Shown: in pieces, positions 48,193 through 60,543 of the stretch | Layout: every line of letters starts with the position of its first letter | Numbering within the stretch: position 1 is the stretch's first letter | DNA from: Fennellomyces sp. T-0311 | Taxonomy: Eukaryota; Mucoromycota; Mucoromycetes; Mucorales; Lichtheimiaceae | Length of the DNA stretch: 64,000 nt | Direction of reading: 5' to 3' | Assembly: GCA_025266875.1 (NCBI GenBank) | Contig: JALLLT010000004.1 | Coordinates: forward strand, 124,001 to 188,000 | Translations under genes and position numbers: made by a program | Notes under the pieces: model-generated | What the model was told of the DNA's origin: nothing | Seen by the model: the letters and a program-made list of their open reading frames with translations, nothing else | The model's database searches: none

Positions 48193-49946
48193 ATGCTCCT
48201 CATGACTGATACTGCTGAAATGCCAACATTAACATCCCAACTCACCAATGCTTCTTCGGATACCGATTTCACAGAGCTTACAGTTGGAACGTCAATAAAA
48301 ACGCATAATTCCTGCACGCGGTTGGACGTGACGAGTTCCAATGGCGAATCGAGTCGCAATCGCGACAACGAAATTCGTAAAAGTTACATAGCAACGCCTC
48401 CAGATATCGAGGCAGAGATGGAAAAGTGGTTTAGCATGGCAGATAGGTATATATGCCCTAAACCCGAGGGGAAAAAAGAGCCCTTGGTCTGACCGCCCGC
48501 TCTTTTAGATATGGATTTTTAGGAGACAATTCAGCACAGCAGCCCAATGCAGAGTATGTGTCCTAAGTTATGCAGACTGCACAACATGAGTTAATGCCCT
48601 GCAGGCAGATACAGCGAGAAGTAGACCGCTCGACCAAATGGGCGGGAATGGCCGAACATACTCGACTCAATGGGCAAGACCTGCATGTCTTTCGAAAAAC
48701 GCACAAAGTAAAGTGCATCTATTGAATGGTAGCCGTTTTTCTCATTGCTCCCTTTCAGTTTGTCAAGCGGGTTTTCAAAGGCATTCCGGATGGCTGGAGA
48801 CGTGATGCTTGGTATATATTATTGCATGCAAAGTTTGAGACTAAGCGTGGATAATAATAGAATTTTTTTATAGGTACTTTATGTGCACGGATGGCTTGCG
48901 TGCTGCCAAGAATGATGCGGAATTACATGAACAGTACAACGTGAGAAAGATTGCAATGTCCAATGATTGAAAACGTAACATTATTTTGGCTAGTTTTTGC
49001 TATCCAAAGCATCACCTCATGAGCGTCAAATTGATCTTGATATTGCCAGAACAATGCATGGTCATATCATGTTTCGTCAACGTTATGGACAGGGGTAAGC
49101 CATATCAAACAATTGAAAGGGAGGAAAATATTTTTTTAACATTGTCAGGATAGACAGCGTGCCTTATTCAATGTTCTGCGCGCTTTTTCGGGATTCGATA
49201 CCGAAGTAGGTTATTGCCAAGGCATGACCAATATTGTTGCTATGCTGCTAATGTATTGCGAAGAGGAGGTAAATAAGCCTTTTGTATGTGAGGCTTTGAA
49301 AAAACTAAACAGAAAAAAACCCCTTTTATAGCGATCATTCACGGCACTGGTTCACATGTTTCTCCGTGATGGATTGCATGATTTATTCATTCCTGGTTTT
49401 CCAGCATTGATGGAAAGTTTTTATCTCCAGGAACAACTCGTGGAACGTTACTTGCCAAAACTCCACCACCATCTGGTAAAAAGCGCTCTTCCTTGTTCAT
49501 CACAACAGCGCTCATCAATTTTTTTAGCTCAATGTGGGGCTGAGCAGTGATGCTTACGCCACCCGATGGTACATCACTCTGTTTACAGGTGGTGTAGTGG
49601 CATATCACACATTGTTGCGGATATGGGATGTCTATTTTCTGGTTGGGTTTGACATATTTTACTTTGTTGCAATTGCATTGTTAAAGACGCATCAAGGTAT
49701 TGTAATCCAAGTCTTAATCTCTTGTTTAATTAATATAGGTTTTTTGTGATAGACCAATTACTAAATGGAGAATTTGATCAATGCATTCAAGTGCTTGGTT
49801 CCACAATGACAGTACCCGATGATGATCGGTTCATGAAACTTGTGAAAAGATTTTATGAGAGAGGTTCACGTTATATACCCACTTTGCGAACAAATTATCG
49901 GTCAAAGAAGAATTTGTGGTACGTAAATGCTTACGCTTTCGCATAA
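48193..49946 (+). CDS. TBC-domain Rab GTPase-activating protein
   Basis: A GAP that switches off a Rab GTPase in membrane traffic; the target Rab is unknown. Ten exons, 48193-48446, 48509-48553, 48605-48707, 48759-48811, 48874-48940, 48994-49094, 49154-49268, 49332-49475, 49528-49696 and 49753-49946, give 414 residues. The first 85 residues are polar and Ser/Thr-rich. The TBC domain contains both catalytic fingers: the arginine finger in [12 protein letters not shown] and the glutamine finger in G-Y-C-Q-G-M-T-N-I. Also present are the [13 protein letters not shown] start of the domain and the R-I-W-D-V-Y-F near its end, so it should be active. I chose ATG 48193; an in-frame ATG at 48082 is possible but sits close to the divergent MDV1 start. 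Confidence 0.88.
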
Positions 49947-50198
49947 AAGAAGCTGACAGTTGCGTAGAACGCGGCCATTATATATAAGCGACATTTTATT
50001 TATGACCTATCCTCGCTTTTTTTTCTTTACATACACTCTACATATATTAACATTTTGTCTCATTATCAACAAACACAATTATATCTGCTGAGCCACCTTT
50101 TGCATTCAAATTAGACTTTAAAGTAAAATGACATCATTCTCTTCAAGGAGTTAAACAGAACTGTTGACTGTCAACAAAGTTTAACAAATGCACGTGCT

Positions 50199-51602
50199 TT
50201 AATCAATATTGATGCTGAATTCTATCTCGATGGCAAAATTCTTTGGAAATTGAATATCGCGGGTATCATTGACTGCTCCGTCAATCTCGGCCTTTGCAAG
50301 TTTCAGTGTCTTGACCGTATCCGTATCATCCGGAACAATAAAGTGGGTATTCAACCATAGTCGGCATAACTTTTTCTACCAAAGAAAAAAAGCCGTGTTA
50401 TCACCTTTGCAAATTGTATTGTATCGCTTACTTTGAAAAGGTAGAGTGATCGAACAAAAAACTCCAGCTTAAAGTCGTCCTCTACTCGGATATATGGAAT
50501 TTCCATCACAATGGTTTGATCATTAGTGTTCATTGTGCACTACCAACTGGTGTTATTCAAGTTTTGGTGGAAAAAAGATGGCCTTACACTTGTGTGATCT
50601 TTTTCGTAAAGGAGACCGTCAAAACTAGATATACTGAACTCTACCCAGCTTTCTGTTTAAAGCAGTCAGTACCACATTCATGGTTCACTATCACTGTTTT
50701 TTTAACCTGGATGACGCTTATACACAGTTGGAATTCCATGCAGTATGATTTTGTAAATGCTAATAGCGGATGATCGATTGCTGTGTTTCTTGGTGCAATG
50801 AATCCATCTCTCGCAATATCGCACATAGCGTATTTGACTCGGTATGGTGATGCCCTACTCCACTGTTCAATTATTGAATCCTGGATCGTCCTGGTACACA
50901 TACGCGCCCATCCTTTGTCCTCTTGCTATTATACATGGACATTGCCTCATCCGAATTGGATGCCTGGTGGGTATACAGTAACAACGCTGCAATGGCAGTG
51001 CCTGTCCGCCCTTTGCCAGCTTTACAATGGATCGCAACCACATGTTTTGGTTCCTTGAGCCATTGTCCGGCATCTTTACAAAATTGAACAAGAACATCGA
51101 ACGGTGGTGCTTGATGATCCTCAAATGCATATGTTGCATCTATATTTACTCAATCATTGCTGCAAAAAAAACCTTTTGTTCTCTCACCTGAACAAGAGAA
51201 AGCTTCTTCTTGATACTGCTTTTCTGACCGTCTATGAAAAAAACCATCTTTTAAATACACTTGGTAAGAGACAAGCGTCAGTCTTACAAGTTGTAAACTT
51301 TATAATTGGTCGGTCCGTGTCGCTCGTCAAGGAACCTTTTGCGTGTTAGACGGTTTTTCAATAAAGAGCGTTCTTTATTCTTACTTTTTGACGTCCTTCA
51401 TTGGGTTTCGATAAAGACCTTCCCAGCCTTCGGAAGGGTACGACATTGCAATGATTCTGTCAGTGACATCTGAACTGCTGAATTAGCTTATTTTTACTCG
51501 TTTGTGTCCTTTTTAAACTTTACAGCTGAGATCGAGATCGACAGCTGCCTTTCGGTCAACATAACGGCATCTGTTTTCGGAAACAATGGAACGCACTGTC
51601 AT
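50199..51602 (-). CDS. PTEN: PTEN-like phosphatidylinositol 3-phosphatase
   Basis: Predicted to remove the 3-phosphate from PtdIns(3,4,5)P3 or PtdIns(3,4)P2 at the plasma membrane. Nine exons, 51602-51524, 51469-51385, 51335-51288, 51231-51188, 51139-50904, 50854-50707, 50652-50588, 50539-50432 and 50369-50199, give 327 residues; all eight introns are GT-AG, 48-62 nt, phases consistent. The N-terminus S-I-V-S-E-N-R-C-R-Y resembles the PTEN phosphoinositide-binding motif. D-L-D-L-S-Y-V-T-D-R-I-I-A-M begins the phosphatase domain. E-D-H (Asp93) is the general-acid loop and H-C-K-A-G-K-G-R-T-G (Cys124) is the exact PTEN signature, with both lysines that favour phosphoinositides. G-I-T-I-P-S-Q-I-R-Y-V-R-Y follows. 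The C2 domain is short and ends near L-W-L-N-T-H-F-I-V-P. The long phosphorylated tail of animal PTEN is absent. Confidence 0.9.
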
Positions 51603-52102
51603 TTGATTACCTCAAGGCTATAAAAAAATCAAAAGAGGTGCCACTTCCCTGGGTCTCAGTCCTTTTGCATGAGCTGGGGATGAATTGATACGCGGTCGTG
51701 CATAGCCATGTGAATCAAGAGACAACCAAAAGGCAAAACAGAACGAGAATTGTATCACGTTACGCTTTGCAGACAATTGTCTCGGCAAATACATTACATC
51801 CCGATTCATAATCGATATAGAAGATTCTGTGTACGTGCTTTTTTTTGCCTCTCCTCCCTAGTTGTCTACACCCATCGATCTACGTACACATTAGTTGAAC
51901 GTCATATATTGCAGGCGTAAAACTATTTATGGTGCAGTCAATCCATTGCTAATGCTGTATCATATCCCTGGGAGGCATCGATGGCAAATGAAAAGCATAT
52001 CAGGAGGTTTCATGATCGGCATTTGTAACCATGATGACGGACTTCTTTATAGTACCTGAAGCGAATCGGGAGTTTGCACCTTTTATATATACATTTTACG
52101 CC
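51603..52102. promoter_or_regulatory. Divergent intergenic region between PTEN and PKR1
   Basis: 500 bp between two outward-facing start codons. TATATATA at about 52085-52092 lies close to the PKR1 start, roughly 10 bp upstream, which is too near for a classical TATA box unless the leader is very short. No gene is seen inside. Confidence 0.4.
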
Positions 52103-52400
52103 ATGAGTCTCGCCGATGACATTGTCCAATCCATCATGACGCCAGGATATACGGCCAGTGGGGTCATCAAACTCATGTTTTATGCCTTTTACGTCTTGTT
52201 TGCAACATTGTTTGCCATGATTTTCATTACCGGTGGCAATATTCATGTCATTGCACTTTTGGTGTTGTCAATCTGTTTATTCATTACTATCAAATGGTAA
52301 GTAATAATTTGGGAATCTCGGAACACCTTTCTAACGTTCAAAGGGATTTAGGTTCATTGCCGAGATGGAACGAGTCAAGGCACAAGAAAAGAAAGACTAA
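52103..52400 (+). CDS. PKR1: PKR1-like ER membrane factor for V-ATPase assembly
   Basis: A small ER membrane protein; in yeast Pkr1 helps assemble the Vo sector of the vacuolar ATPase. Exons 52103-52296 and 52352-52400 (55-nt intron) give 80 residues, as expected. M-S-L-A-D-D-I-V-Q-S-I-M-T-P-G matches the conserved start, in which a short amphipathic helix ends in T-P-G. Two hydrophobic helices follow (about residues 20-42 and 46-66), then a charged tail K-A-Q-E-K-K-D. An upstream in-frame ATG at 52031 would add 24 residues not found in the family, so I prefer 52103. Confidence 0.8.
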
Positions 52401-53671
52401 GACGTATATTCTTTTTTTTCTTCTGCACGTGTAAAAGGAGAAAGGTGCAGATTGGGCGGGTTTGACGGATAATGCAACAATGTGTACACTTAGCACGGTC
52501 CAATTTTTGGGAGCTTCTCTCTCTCTCTTTCTCCCCTAAAGAAATGAATTTCTAGCTGTCAGGGAGTCAATAAGGAGCAAAAAGCGGCTTTTTTGTAATG
52601 CATGGAGAATTGACCCATTCATTTCGAGGGGTATGGGGTTATTTCTTTTTATCAATGCCATGATTGTGTGTGTGTATTTGTATGTATATGTGATGTAAGC
52701 AAAATGGGGGAAGCAGAAGTCTCAAGAATGTGGCAGGGCTGTTGTAGCATGTGGATCAATCCTAATCTGTCCTGGAATATATGAATCACGACCAGGACCT
52801 ATGGGTATTCCCAAGGCCTTTTAACTCGTTTCGAAAAGAGTAAAAGTCGTAGGTAAGAGGGTTGCTGGGAAAAAAGGGAAGGAGTATACACGGAGTGTAC
52901 ATGGGATAATGATTTATGAAGGGGAAACGACATCGTTCCGGTATATGTTTTTTTACGTATAAGCTGAACGGTGGCGGTGTCATCAATACACAGTTCCGTT
53001 TCAGTAGTGAGTTTATCACTGTTAAGAGAGTTTATTTCTCAAGGAGATCTAAAACGATACATATCGTACTAAATAAAAAAAAAAGATCGTCATGCACACC
53101 GGATCACGTTCATATACATCGTTAGTTTCTTCTTGCGCATGTTTCATTGGTGATTTATGCATGCTATGTACGCACATGCTCTCATTGCCTGGAGGAGTGA
53201 GAAGGCTTACTAAACGGACGGCATAAATTATGCTTTTTTTTGGAACTCCAACTTTTTATTTTTGAGTTATGGCATTGGAAAAAAGTAAAAACTTGCATGA
53301 TGTAAGTAATAAGAGTTTCTTTGCTCTTTTTGAAAATGATGTTCATATGATGAAATTTATCTACCAGCACGAGTTATTCTGGTTGAAGCGGAGGGAGAAG
53401 GGGGATTGAATCGAACATTGCAGTAAGCAAGAGCCAGTAGCAATGACAGGAGTTTTTTTTTTAGAATAGCGTGCGTTGGGATCCTGGTTCCCGGTACGTA
53501 CTATAGGTGGCTGCGTACTCATGGTTACGTCCCCACGTACATATATATATATATATATCTGGTATCGGTTACCCAACCTGCTCAATAACCTTCTCTACTT
53601 TTTTTTACCTTTACGTAGACATTTTTCTTTCTACTTTATACGCTTGAGGCAAACTAGACTTTATATACAAT
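52401..53671. other. Intergenic stretch
   Basis: No gene recognised. Contains a pyrimidine tract (CT repeat, about 52517-52534) and an (AT)n microsatellite at about 53539-53558, roughly 110 bp before the zinc-finger gene. Confidence 0.45.
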
Positions 53672-54615
<944 letters not shown>

Positions 54616-55660
54616 AAAGAGATTTGCATCTACGCAACTGCTGAAGTATAAAAAAAAGAAACTGTACTTTTTTTCTTTTGATAATGTACCTAATCATGAA
54701 TCCACTTTTTCTTCTGAAATAAATATTATTGCTTTATTTGTTAATTTGCCTGAAATATATAGTTGCCCTGAACGTTAAATTGTATTTTGGACTGGGACAT
54801 ATTAAAAAGTGTATGTGCACCCAAGTAGCGAAATTCCGCGCCATTTCAGATGGGGGAGGTTTTGTAGGAGTACATTCTTCTTTTGTGAAAGAAACAGGAT
54901 GAGGACACATGACCTTTTTGCAGGGGGATCTCCACACAAGAAGTGTGGAATAAAGGGCGTAGTTCATATCCGTTGGCTTGTGCGTTAGGAGAGTTCTCCT
55001 ACATTTTTCATTCAAAATCTCTGTGAACGTATTGGTTCACACACATATACACACAGAGAGAGGAGCTTTTAACGTTTGACAAGACAGACCTAGAATAGAA
55101 CATTCATCTGCAATGTTCTTTTGATAGAGATTATTTGTTCTCCTTTTGTGCATAGCCGATAAGGTTGGGGCTACAGAATTAAGTATCGGCAAGATCGATC
55201 TGCATCGAAAAAAACGGTTTGCAAACCATAAGGGTGTTGTTGCTAAATGGTTATTTATAGAAGGAGACAACACTAAAATCAAAATGATCAACACTCTTTT
55301 GTCTTGCTCTCCATAAGTGTATACACACACTCCTTATGTTTTGATGCGCTTGACGCAACAACCCATTTTACATACACAGAGAGGAGTACATAAAGTTCGC
55401 AGAAAACATAACAGTGCATTGACCTATGATAGTAAATGATGACATAGTCACCCCATTCACACTACTGTTTTGCTTGTCAACTGTCTTTTTATCATGACGC
55501 TTAGTGGCTTCTGCATTATAGATTTCCCATAGTAGCTGTTGCCGTGAAACGTTTCACATGAGCGTGGGATTATTTGGCTGCTGGCATTGCAAAGCACAAA
55601 ATCAAAGACGCCCTGGAACCTCTCTCTTTACTCCATTTTAACCGATCGTCCTTCCACACC
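54616..55660. other. Intergenic stretch
   Basis: AATAAATATT at about 54719-54728 is a likely polyadenylation region for the zinc-finger gene. The rest holds no supported gene; the frames at 54734-55015 and 55037-55330 (minus) have no recognisable content. Confidence 0.45.
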
Positions 55661-56885
55661 ATGTTTCGATCTTCTCGATCTCTTTTGTCAAAGGTAAACG
55701 TAATTATCTGAAACAAAAGAAGTTTACTAATCGTGTGTGTGTCTCTCTTTTTTTTTGAAAAAAAAACAGGCTACTCCATTACGTCGACTTTACTCCACAC
55801 CGGCCAATTTCGTAAAGATAGTAGAAGTTGGACCTCGCGATGGACTTCAGAATGAAAAGAAATTGATTCCTACGCCGGTTAAAATTGAACTCATTGAACG
55901 ACTTGCCAATGCCGGACTTCCTGTTGTCGAAGCAACCAGTTTTGTCAGTCCAAAGTGGGTTCCTCAGGTACTAGCTGCAACAAGGCAAAATCAATTCGAC
56001 TGACTAAAAGGACAATTAGATGGGGGACAACAAAGAGGTGTTTACGGCCATCCAAAAGAAATCGGGCGTATCATATCCCGTGTTGACGCCTAATATTCGT
56101 GGTGTGGAAGGTGCCCTCGCAGCTGGTGCTGAAGAAGTTGCCATGTTTACGGCAGTCACTGAATCATTCAATCGAAAAAACACCAATTGTTCAACGGAAG
56201 AGGCAGTTGAGCGTATGGAAGCCGTGACTAAGGCGGCCCTCGACAAAGGCCTCCGAGTTCGAGGGTGAGAAAAAGAAGAACGTCGATGTAACCTGAAATC
56301 TAATCCGTAACCTTATAGTTATGTCTCGTGTGTTCTCGGTTGCCCTTACGAGGGCGTGGTCTCGCCAATCGCAGTTGCACAGATGGCAAAGAAGATGTAC
56401 GATGCCGGCTGCTACGAAATTAGCTTGGGTGATACTATCGGCGTCGGCACTGCTGGTTCTATGGCGCGCATGCTAGATGAGGTCTTGAAGGTTGTTCCAG
56501 CCGAAGCTTTGGCTGTTCATTGCCACGATACCTATGGTCAAGCCTTGGCCAACATTCTAAAGGCAATGGAGGTACACAGAAAAAGAAAACATGGTGTGAT
56601 GTTTTTTCCACAGAGATGCTAAATTTCTTCAAGTATGGCATTCGTGTCGTTGACAGCTCCGTGGCAGGCTTGGGTGGCTGTCCTTATGCGCCCGGAGCCA
56701 AAGGAAACGTGGCGACGGAAGATGTGGTGTACATGCTTCACGGCATGGGTTTCGAAACTAAGGTTAACCTGGATTCGCTTGTGGAGACGGGACGATGGAT
56801 TTCCGAGCAGCTGGGGCGTGAAACCAACTCTCGGGCGGGAGCTGCGCTGATGACGGTCAAGGCACGTCGACAAGCTAAGCTGTAA
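55661..56885 (+). CDS. Hydroxymethylglutaryl-CoA lyase, mitochondrial
   Basis: Cleaves HMG-CoA to acetyl-CoA and acetoacetate, the last step of leucine breakdown. Exons 55661-55693, 55770-55967, 56020-56264, 56319-56571 and 56634-56885 give 326 residues, the normal length. The N-terminus, [11 protein letters not shown] then R-R-L-Y-S, is basic and hydroxylated, a mitochondrial targeting peptide. Catalytic features of the TIM barrel are [11 protein letters not shown], with the metal-binding Asp; [16 protein letters not shown]; and the signature loop [16 protein letters not shown] with the active-site Cys. The 33-nt first exon carries only the start of the targeting peptide. All introns are GT-AG. 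No other leucine-degradation gene is nearby. Confidence 0.95.
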
Positions 56886-57053
56886 AAAGTAGAGGCTTTA
56901 CTTGGATGATTACAATAAAACATTATTAGAGAGTATTAAAAAAACAAAGAGAAGCACTAATTTTGACTATTACACGAGGAGGGGAGCAACTAATAACGAG
57001 GGAGGACAAACAATATAAAAGTAACGGATTAGCATGAGAGGTAGGCGCGTAGA

Positions 57054-58166
57054 TTAAGCTTTGTAGTGGAGGACCGTGCCAAAGATGTAGTCCCACACCT
57101 TGGACGTGATGCCGTAGCCCAGCTCAAAGTCCTTGTAGTGGTGCGCCATATGGTACTTCTTCATCTCCTTGAAGTGGAACTCAAACACCTTGGCATGGTG
57201 CAGGTAGTAGTGCACGCAGTCATAAAGGATGTAGCCAAAGTAGCCGCCGGCGATCACGCCGTATGCCATCATGGGCGGGAACAGCGCATGGCCGAGGCGA
57301 GTGAGCGGGTAGGAAATCAGTACGTTGAGCGCGGGTGGCATGACAAGTCGCAGCCTATTTGAAATTTTCCATGTGTCACCGCTTATTTCCCCTCCCCCAA
57401 AAAATTATAATCCGATAAAATACCTGTCCATCGGCAAGTAGTGGTGGAAACCGTGCAGCGTAAAGTGGAGCGTGAATGCCAGCTGATGGTCGGGCAGCCA
57501 TTCGTCCACATGGAACAAGAACCGATGAAGTCCGTATTCAAGCAACGACCAGATCACCACACCCAGCGCAAACGACAGCACGCTGCCCAATGGCATGCCG
57601 TAGTCCAGCGAGAGTTTCATGGAGTAGCCCACGACAGGCAGCCAAATGATAGGAACAACATACCAAGCTGTCTTGCTGAGCGGCTCCAAGAGCGGATGCC
57701 CAAAGAACTGCGCTGGTTCAGCCAAGTATCTTGGCTTGTGCACTTGTTCCAAGTAAAACTCCTTTGTAAAGTTGCCTCGAAGCATCTGAGGAATCAACGG
57801 CTTGCGCAGATCCAGAAACTGGTTCTTCTTGACGTCCAAAGCGGTGTCCGTTACACTGGGATGGAAATCGGGTTTGGCATAATCTTCTTCGACATCGCCA
57901 AGAGTCTTCTTCTTGAGAGGAGCCACTTGGCCAATGCAATATTCTTCCAAAATCTCGTACGCTGCTTCTGAGTGATCATGTTCAAGCTCATCTTTCATAA
58001 TGGCCGTGACATCCCTGCCACCATACTCGAGAATCAAGTCATCGCCTCCAGGATGATCTTGGATGAACTCTGTAACATCGTATACTTTGCCATTGTATAC
58101 AACCCAGCACGACTTGTGTGTGTTGTGGCTGGCAAGCTCTTCTCGGGTATAAAATTTGACAGCCAT
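57054..58166 (-). CDS. SCS7: Fatty acid / ceramide 2-hydroxylase with cytochrome b5 domain
   Basis: Adds the alpha-hydroxyl group to the very-long-chain acyl part of ceramides in the ER. Exons 58166-57424 and 57354-57054 (69-nt intron) give 347 residues. The N-terminal cytochrome b5 domain has H-P-G-G at residues 38-41, with a haem-ligand His, and a second candidate His in D-H-S-E-A. The C-terminal fatty acid hydroxylase domain has the di-iron His clusters [21 protein letters not shown] and Y-H-M-A-H-H-Y, set among hydrophobic helices. Exon 2 starts at [11 protein letters not shown] content is higher than in surrounding DNA, as for other conserved genes here. The 3' end faces HMG-CoA lyase, 168 bp away. 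Confidence 0.93.
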
Positions 58167-58819
58167 GTTTCGTTGGTAAGAGAGACCGGAACCGCTGACA
58201 GAGTAAAAAAGAGAAATGAAGCCCGGCTATCGTCTTTTTTTTTTACAAGAAATTTCTACGCTCCGATGCATCTTCTGTTTTACCGAACGAACGAAAAAAA
58301 AGGTACGGCATAATCGATTGGTTCTTAATCTGGATGTTAGTAACACGCAATACACGCATAAACAAGCTGTGCCTCATCAATCCATTTTGCTGTATGGACC
58401 ACCGATACGCCCGTCGAATTTCGCATTCAGCGCAGATCTTTTTTTTCCTAATCTGTTGGTGTGGATACACTGTTGCCTGCCAACTAATGGAACCGTCTAC
58501 CAATAGTCTTATGGCTCCGTGAAACGAAAAACGCCCATCGCCCGCAGGGTTGCAAAGCTCAACACGATCCTTCTCTTTGTGACACACGACATCGGGTGAC
58601 ATTGCCACGTTATCCCGATCCTCTTTCCGACTTGGATTGCCTAATACAGTATTTCCAAAAAGTAATGTCGCAATTCTTTTTTATGGAAGCGCATGAAAAA
58701 CGTGAGTATGCTTGATATACTATCAAGTAGAAGAAGAAGGTTTTTCAAGAGAACGATAGAGACGTCTCTGAGTGCATTTGCTACAGCCAAACAGTTGGAT
58801 ATCGATGTTCATGCTGCTC
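58167..58819. other. Intergenic stretch upstream of SCS7
   Basis: Holds the SCS7 promoter. Other open frames here are short and without content I can recognise. Confidence 0.4.
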
Positions 58820-59450
58820 AGAGAAGATAAAAGAGCGCTATGATTGGGTTTGTCAATGGCACAAAACTGACATGAACCCTGAGACAAACTGTGTTGTTCG
58901 TGATGAACCTATTTTTCATATCAATATGAGACGCTCAAAAGGTTGATCTAAAAAAAGGAACTCGCGCTATTGTCAAGGCGTGTAAAACGACAGCTGAAAC
59001 AGCGACCACACTAGGCCTGGTTAATGTTGTTGTGAGAATATCAAAAGCAATAACGAAACAGAAGGTTGATAGTGAAGACTACAAAAGCACCGGCATTATC
59101 ACAGTCACTACTTGAGTTTCTTGAAAACGACAATGGATGAAATGGGCAAGCTTTTGAAATACAAGAGTCATTATATATCGCTACGGATAATGCGCCCATA
59201 CACATTAATAAAGACTTAGCGAAGTGTATCAACTAAAGGGGATATCAGCGTGCTTATCTTCCTACATATCCTGCCAAAATTAATGCAATTGAAAACTTCT
59301 GGTCAATCACAAAGAGTCATGCTAAACGTGAGCGGTTCTTAAAGTAGGAACTTCTGATAGGGGTTATGGAGGTACGCCTCAAAGTAAGACCAAGTGATTA
59401 TTAGGGTTTCCTTGAGCATCCACCGAAAATTCGAGAGAAAAGCTAAATAT
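58820..59450 (+). pseudogene. Fossil of a Tc1/IS630-type transposase
   Basis: Translation in shifting plus-strand frames gives recognisable DDE transposase pieces. One is D-E-P-I-F-H-I-N-M-R-R at about 58904-58936, the first catalytic Asp region. Another is D-N-A-P-I-H at about 59187-59204, the second Asp. The third is Y-L-P-T-Y-P-A-K-I-N-A-I-E-N-F-W near 59258-59305, with the catalytic Glu. Many stops and indels interrupt it. It differs from the transposon at 28507 in all three motifs, so it comes from another family. Confidence 0.75.
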
Positions 59451-60543
59451 GCAAACGATCCAATGCAGTGTCTTATAGCTGTTTTCCATCAATGTAAATC
59501 TTATCACTAGAAATGTAGGCAAAAAAAGAGTACAAAATCAAGCAAGGCAAAAAAATTAGATAATCAGATAAGTGGCAGCAGCTAGGTAAATAATAGTTAT
59601 ACAAATGTAGATGGGATATGGTATATCAGTATTAGTAAGTCTTCAAGAGTCTACTAGCGCTAAAATGTAATTTAGTCACATTAGATTGGTATCATAAAGT
59701 CACTATCATCATATCGTAAGGCCATGTCAGCACAGTTGTTATGGTAATGTCCCACTGCTACGCACCCAATTTTATCAAACACAGTTCGGATACCCAGCCC
59801 GTTTGACTGGCACGTGAGTAAACTAATGAAAAGCCTTTTACCTGTACATACCACTCAAAGCCTTCCCTGCCATTAAAGGTGGCGCAACTAGTTGTTGAGC
59901 ACCGCATGTGGAGCACATCTGGCTGTGGAGTAGTGATGACTATTAAAACCATGAAAACGGTGTAAATGGCAAAAGGCGAAATATATCCACGAAAATCTTG
60001 ATTGTAGCGCTTCTCATTTAGGTAATTAAAAATCTGGATGGATTGAATCCAAAGGTATATGGAATATTAGGTAAGAAGGTTAGGTTTCCAGTAGTTGATG
60101 ATATCACTCTTTATGTAGGAGCATACGTCTACATAATAACTAGGTAGTATATGCCGTCTTTTACGAAAGCTGACTTCGTTCATATTATCAGATTGAATTT
60201 TATGCCATCCATGTGGCTCGTTGCGAGGTGAGGATACTTGGCTGAGAATTATAATATGATCCAAGTGGAATGAGGTCAGGTGCTGAAGTTTGGTCCGTCC
60301 CATCAGGTAAATATAATGTGACGCTTTGAGAAGCGCGGATAGAGGTACTACGTAACATCTTCGTACTAAATCCTACAATGAGAAAAAATACCATCGATAC
60401 GTACGTGCGTATCATGTAAAATTTTGTAATTTGCTGCCAAATAACTGATCGAAGAACTTTTCTTGCCTCAGCTTAAGTTCTCTGAGATAAGCATTACAAA
60501 AGCATAGTTTATTTCCGTAAATAACGGTATAAAATAATGAACC
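59451..60543. other. Gene-free stretch downstream of the F-box/LRR gene
   Basis: Nothing supported; no inverted repeats recognised that would bound the transposase fossil. Confidence 0.4.

Noticed and set aside
50540..50587. In-frame TAG in the C2 domain of PTEN
   Set aside because: It falls at the end of a 48-nt GTAAGG...TAG intron whose removal keeps the frame.
52031..52102. Upstream start for PKR1
   Set aside because: Adds residues absent from the family, and the conserved start is at 52103.
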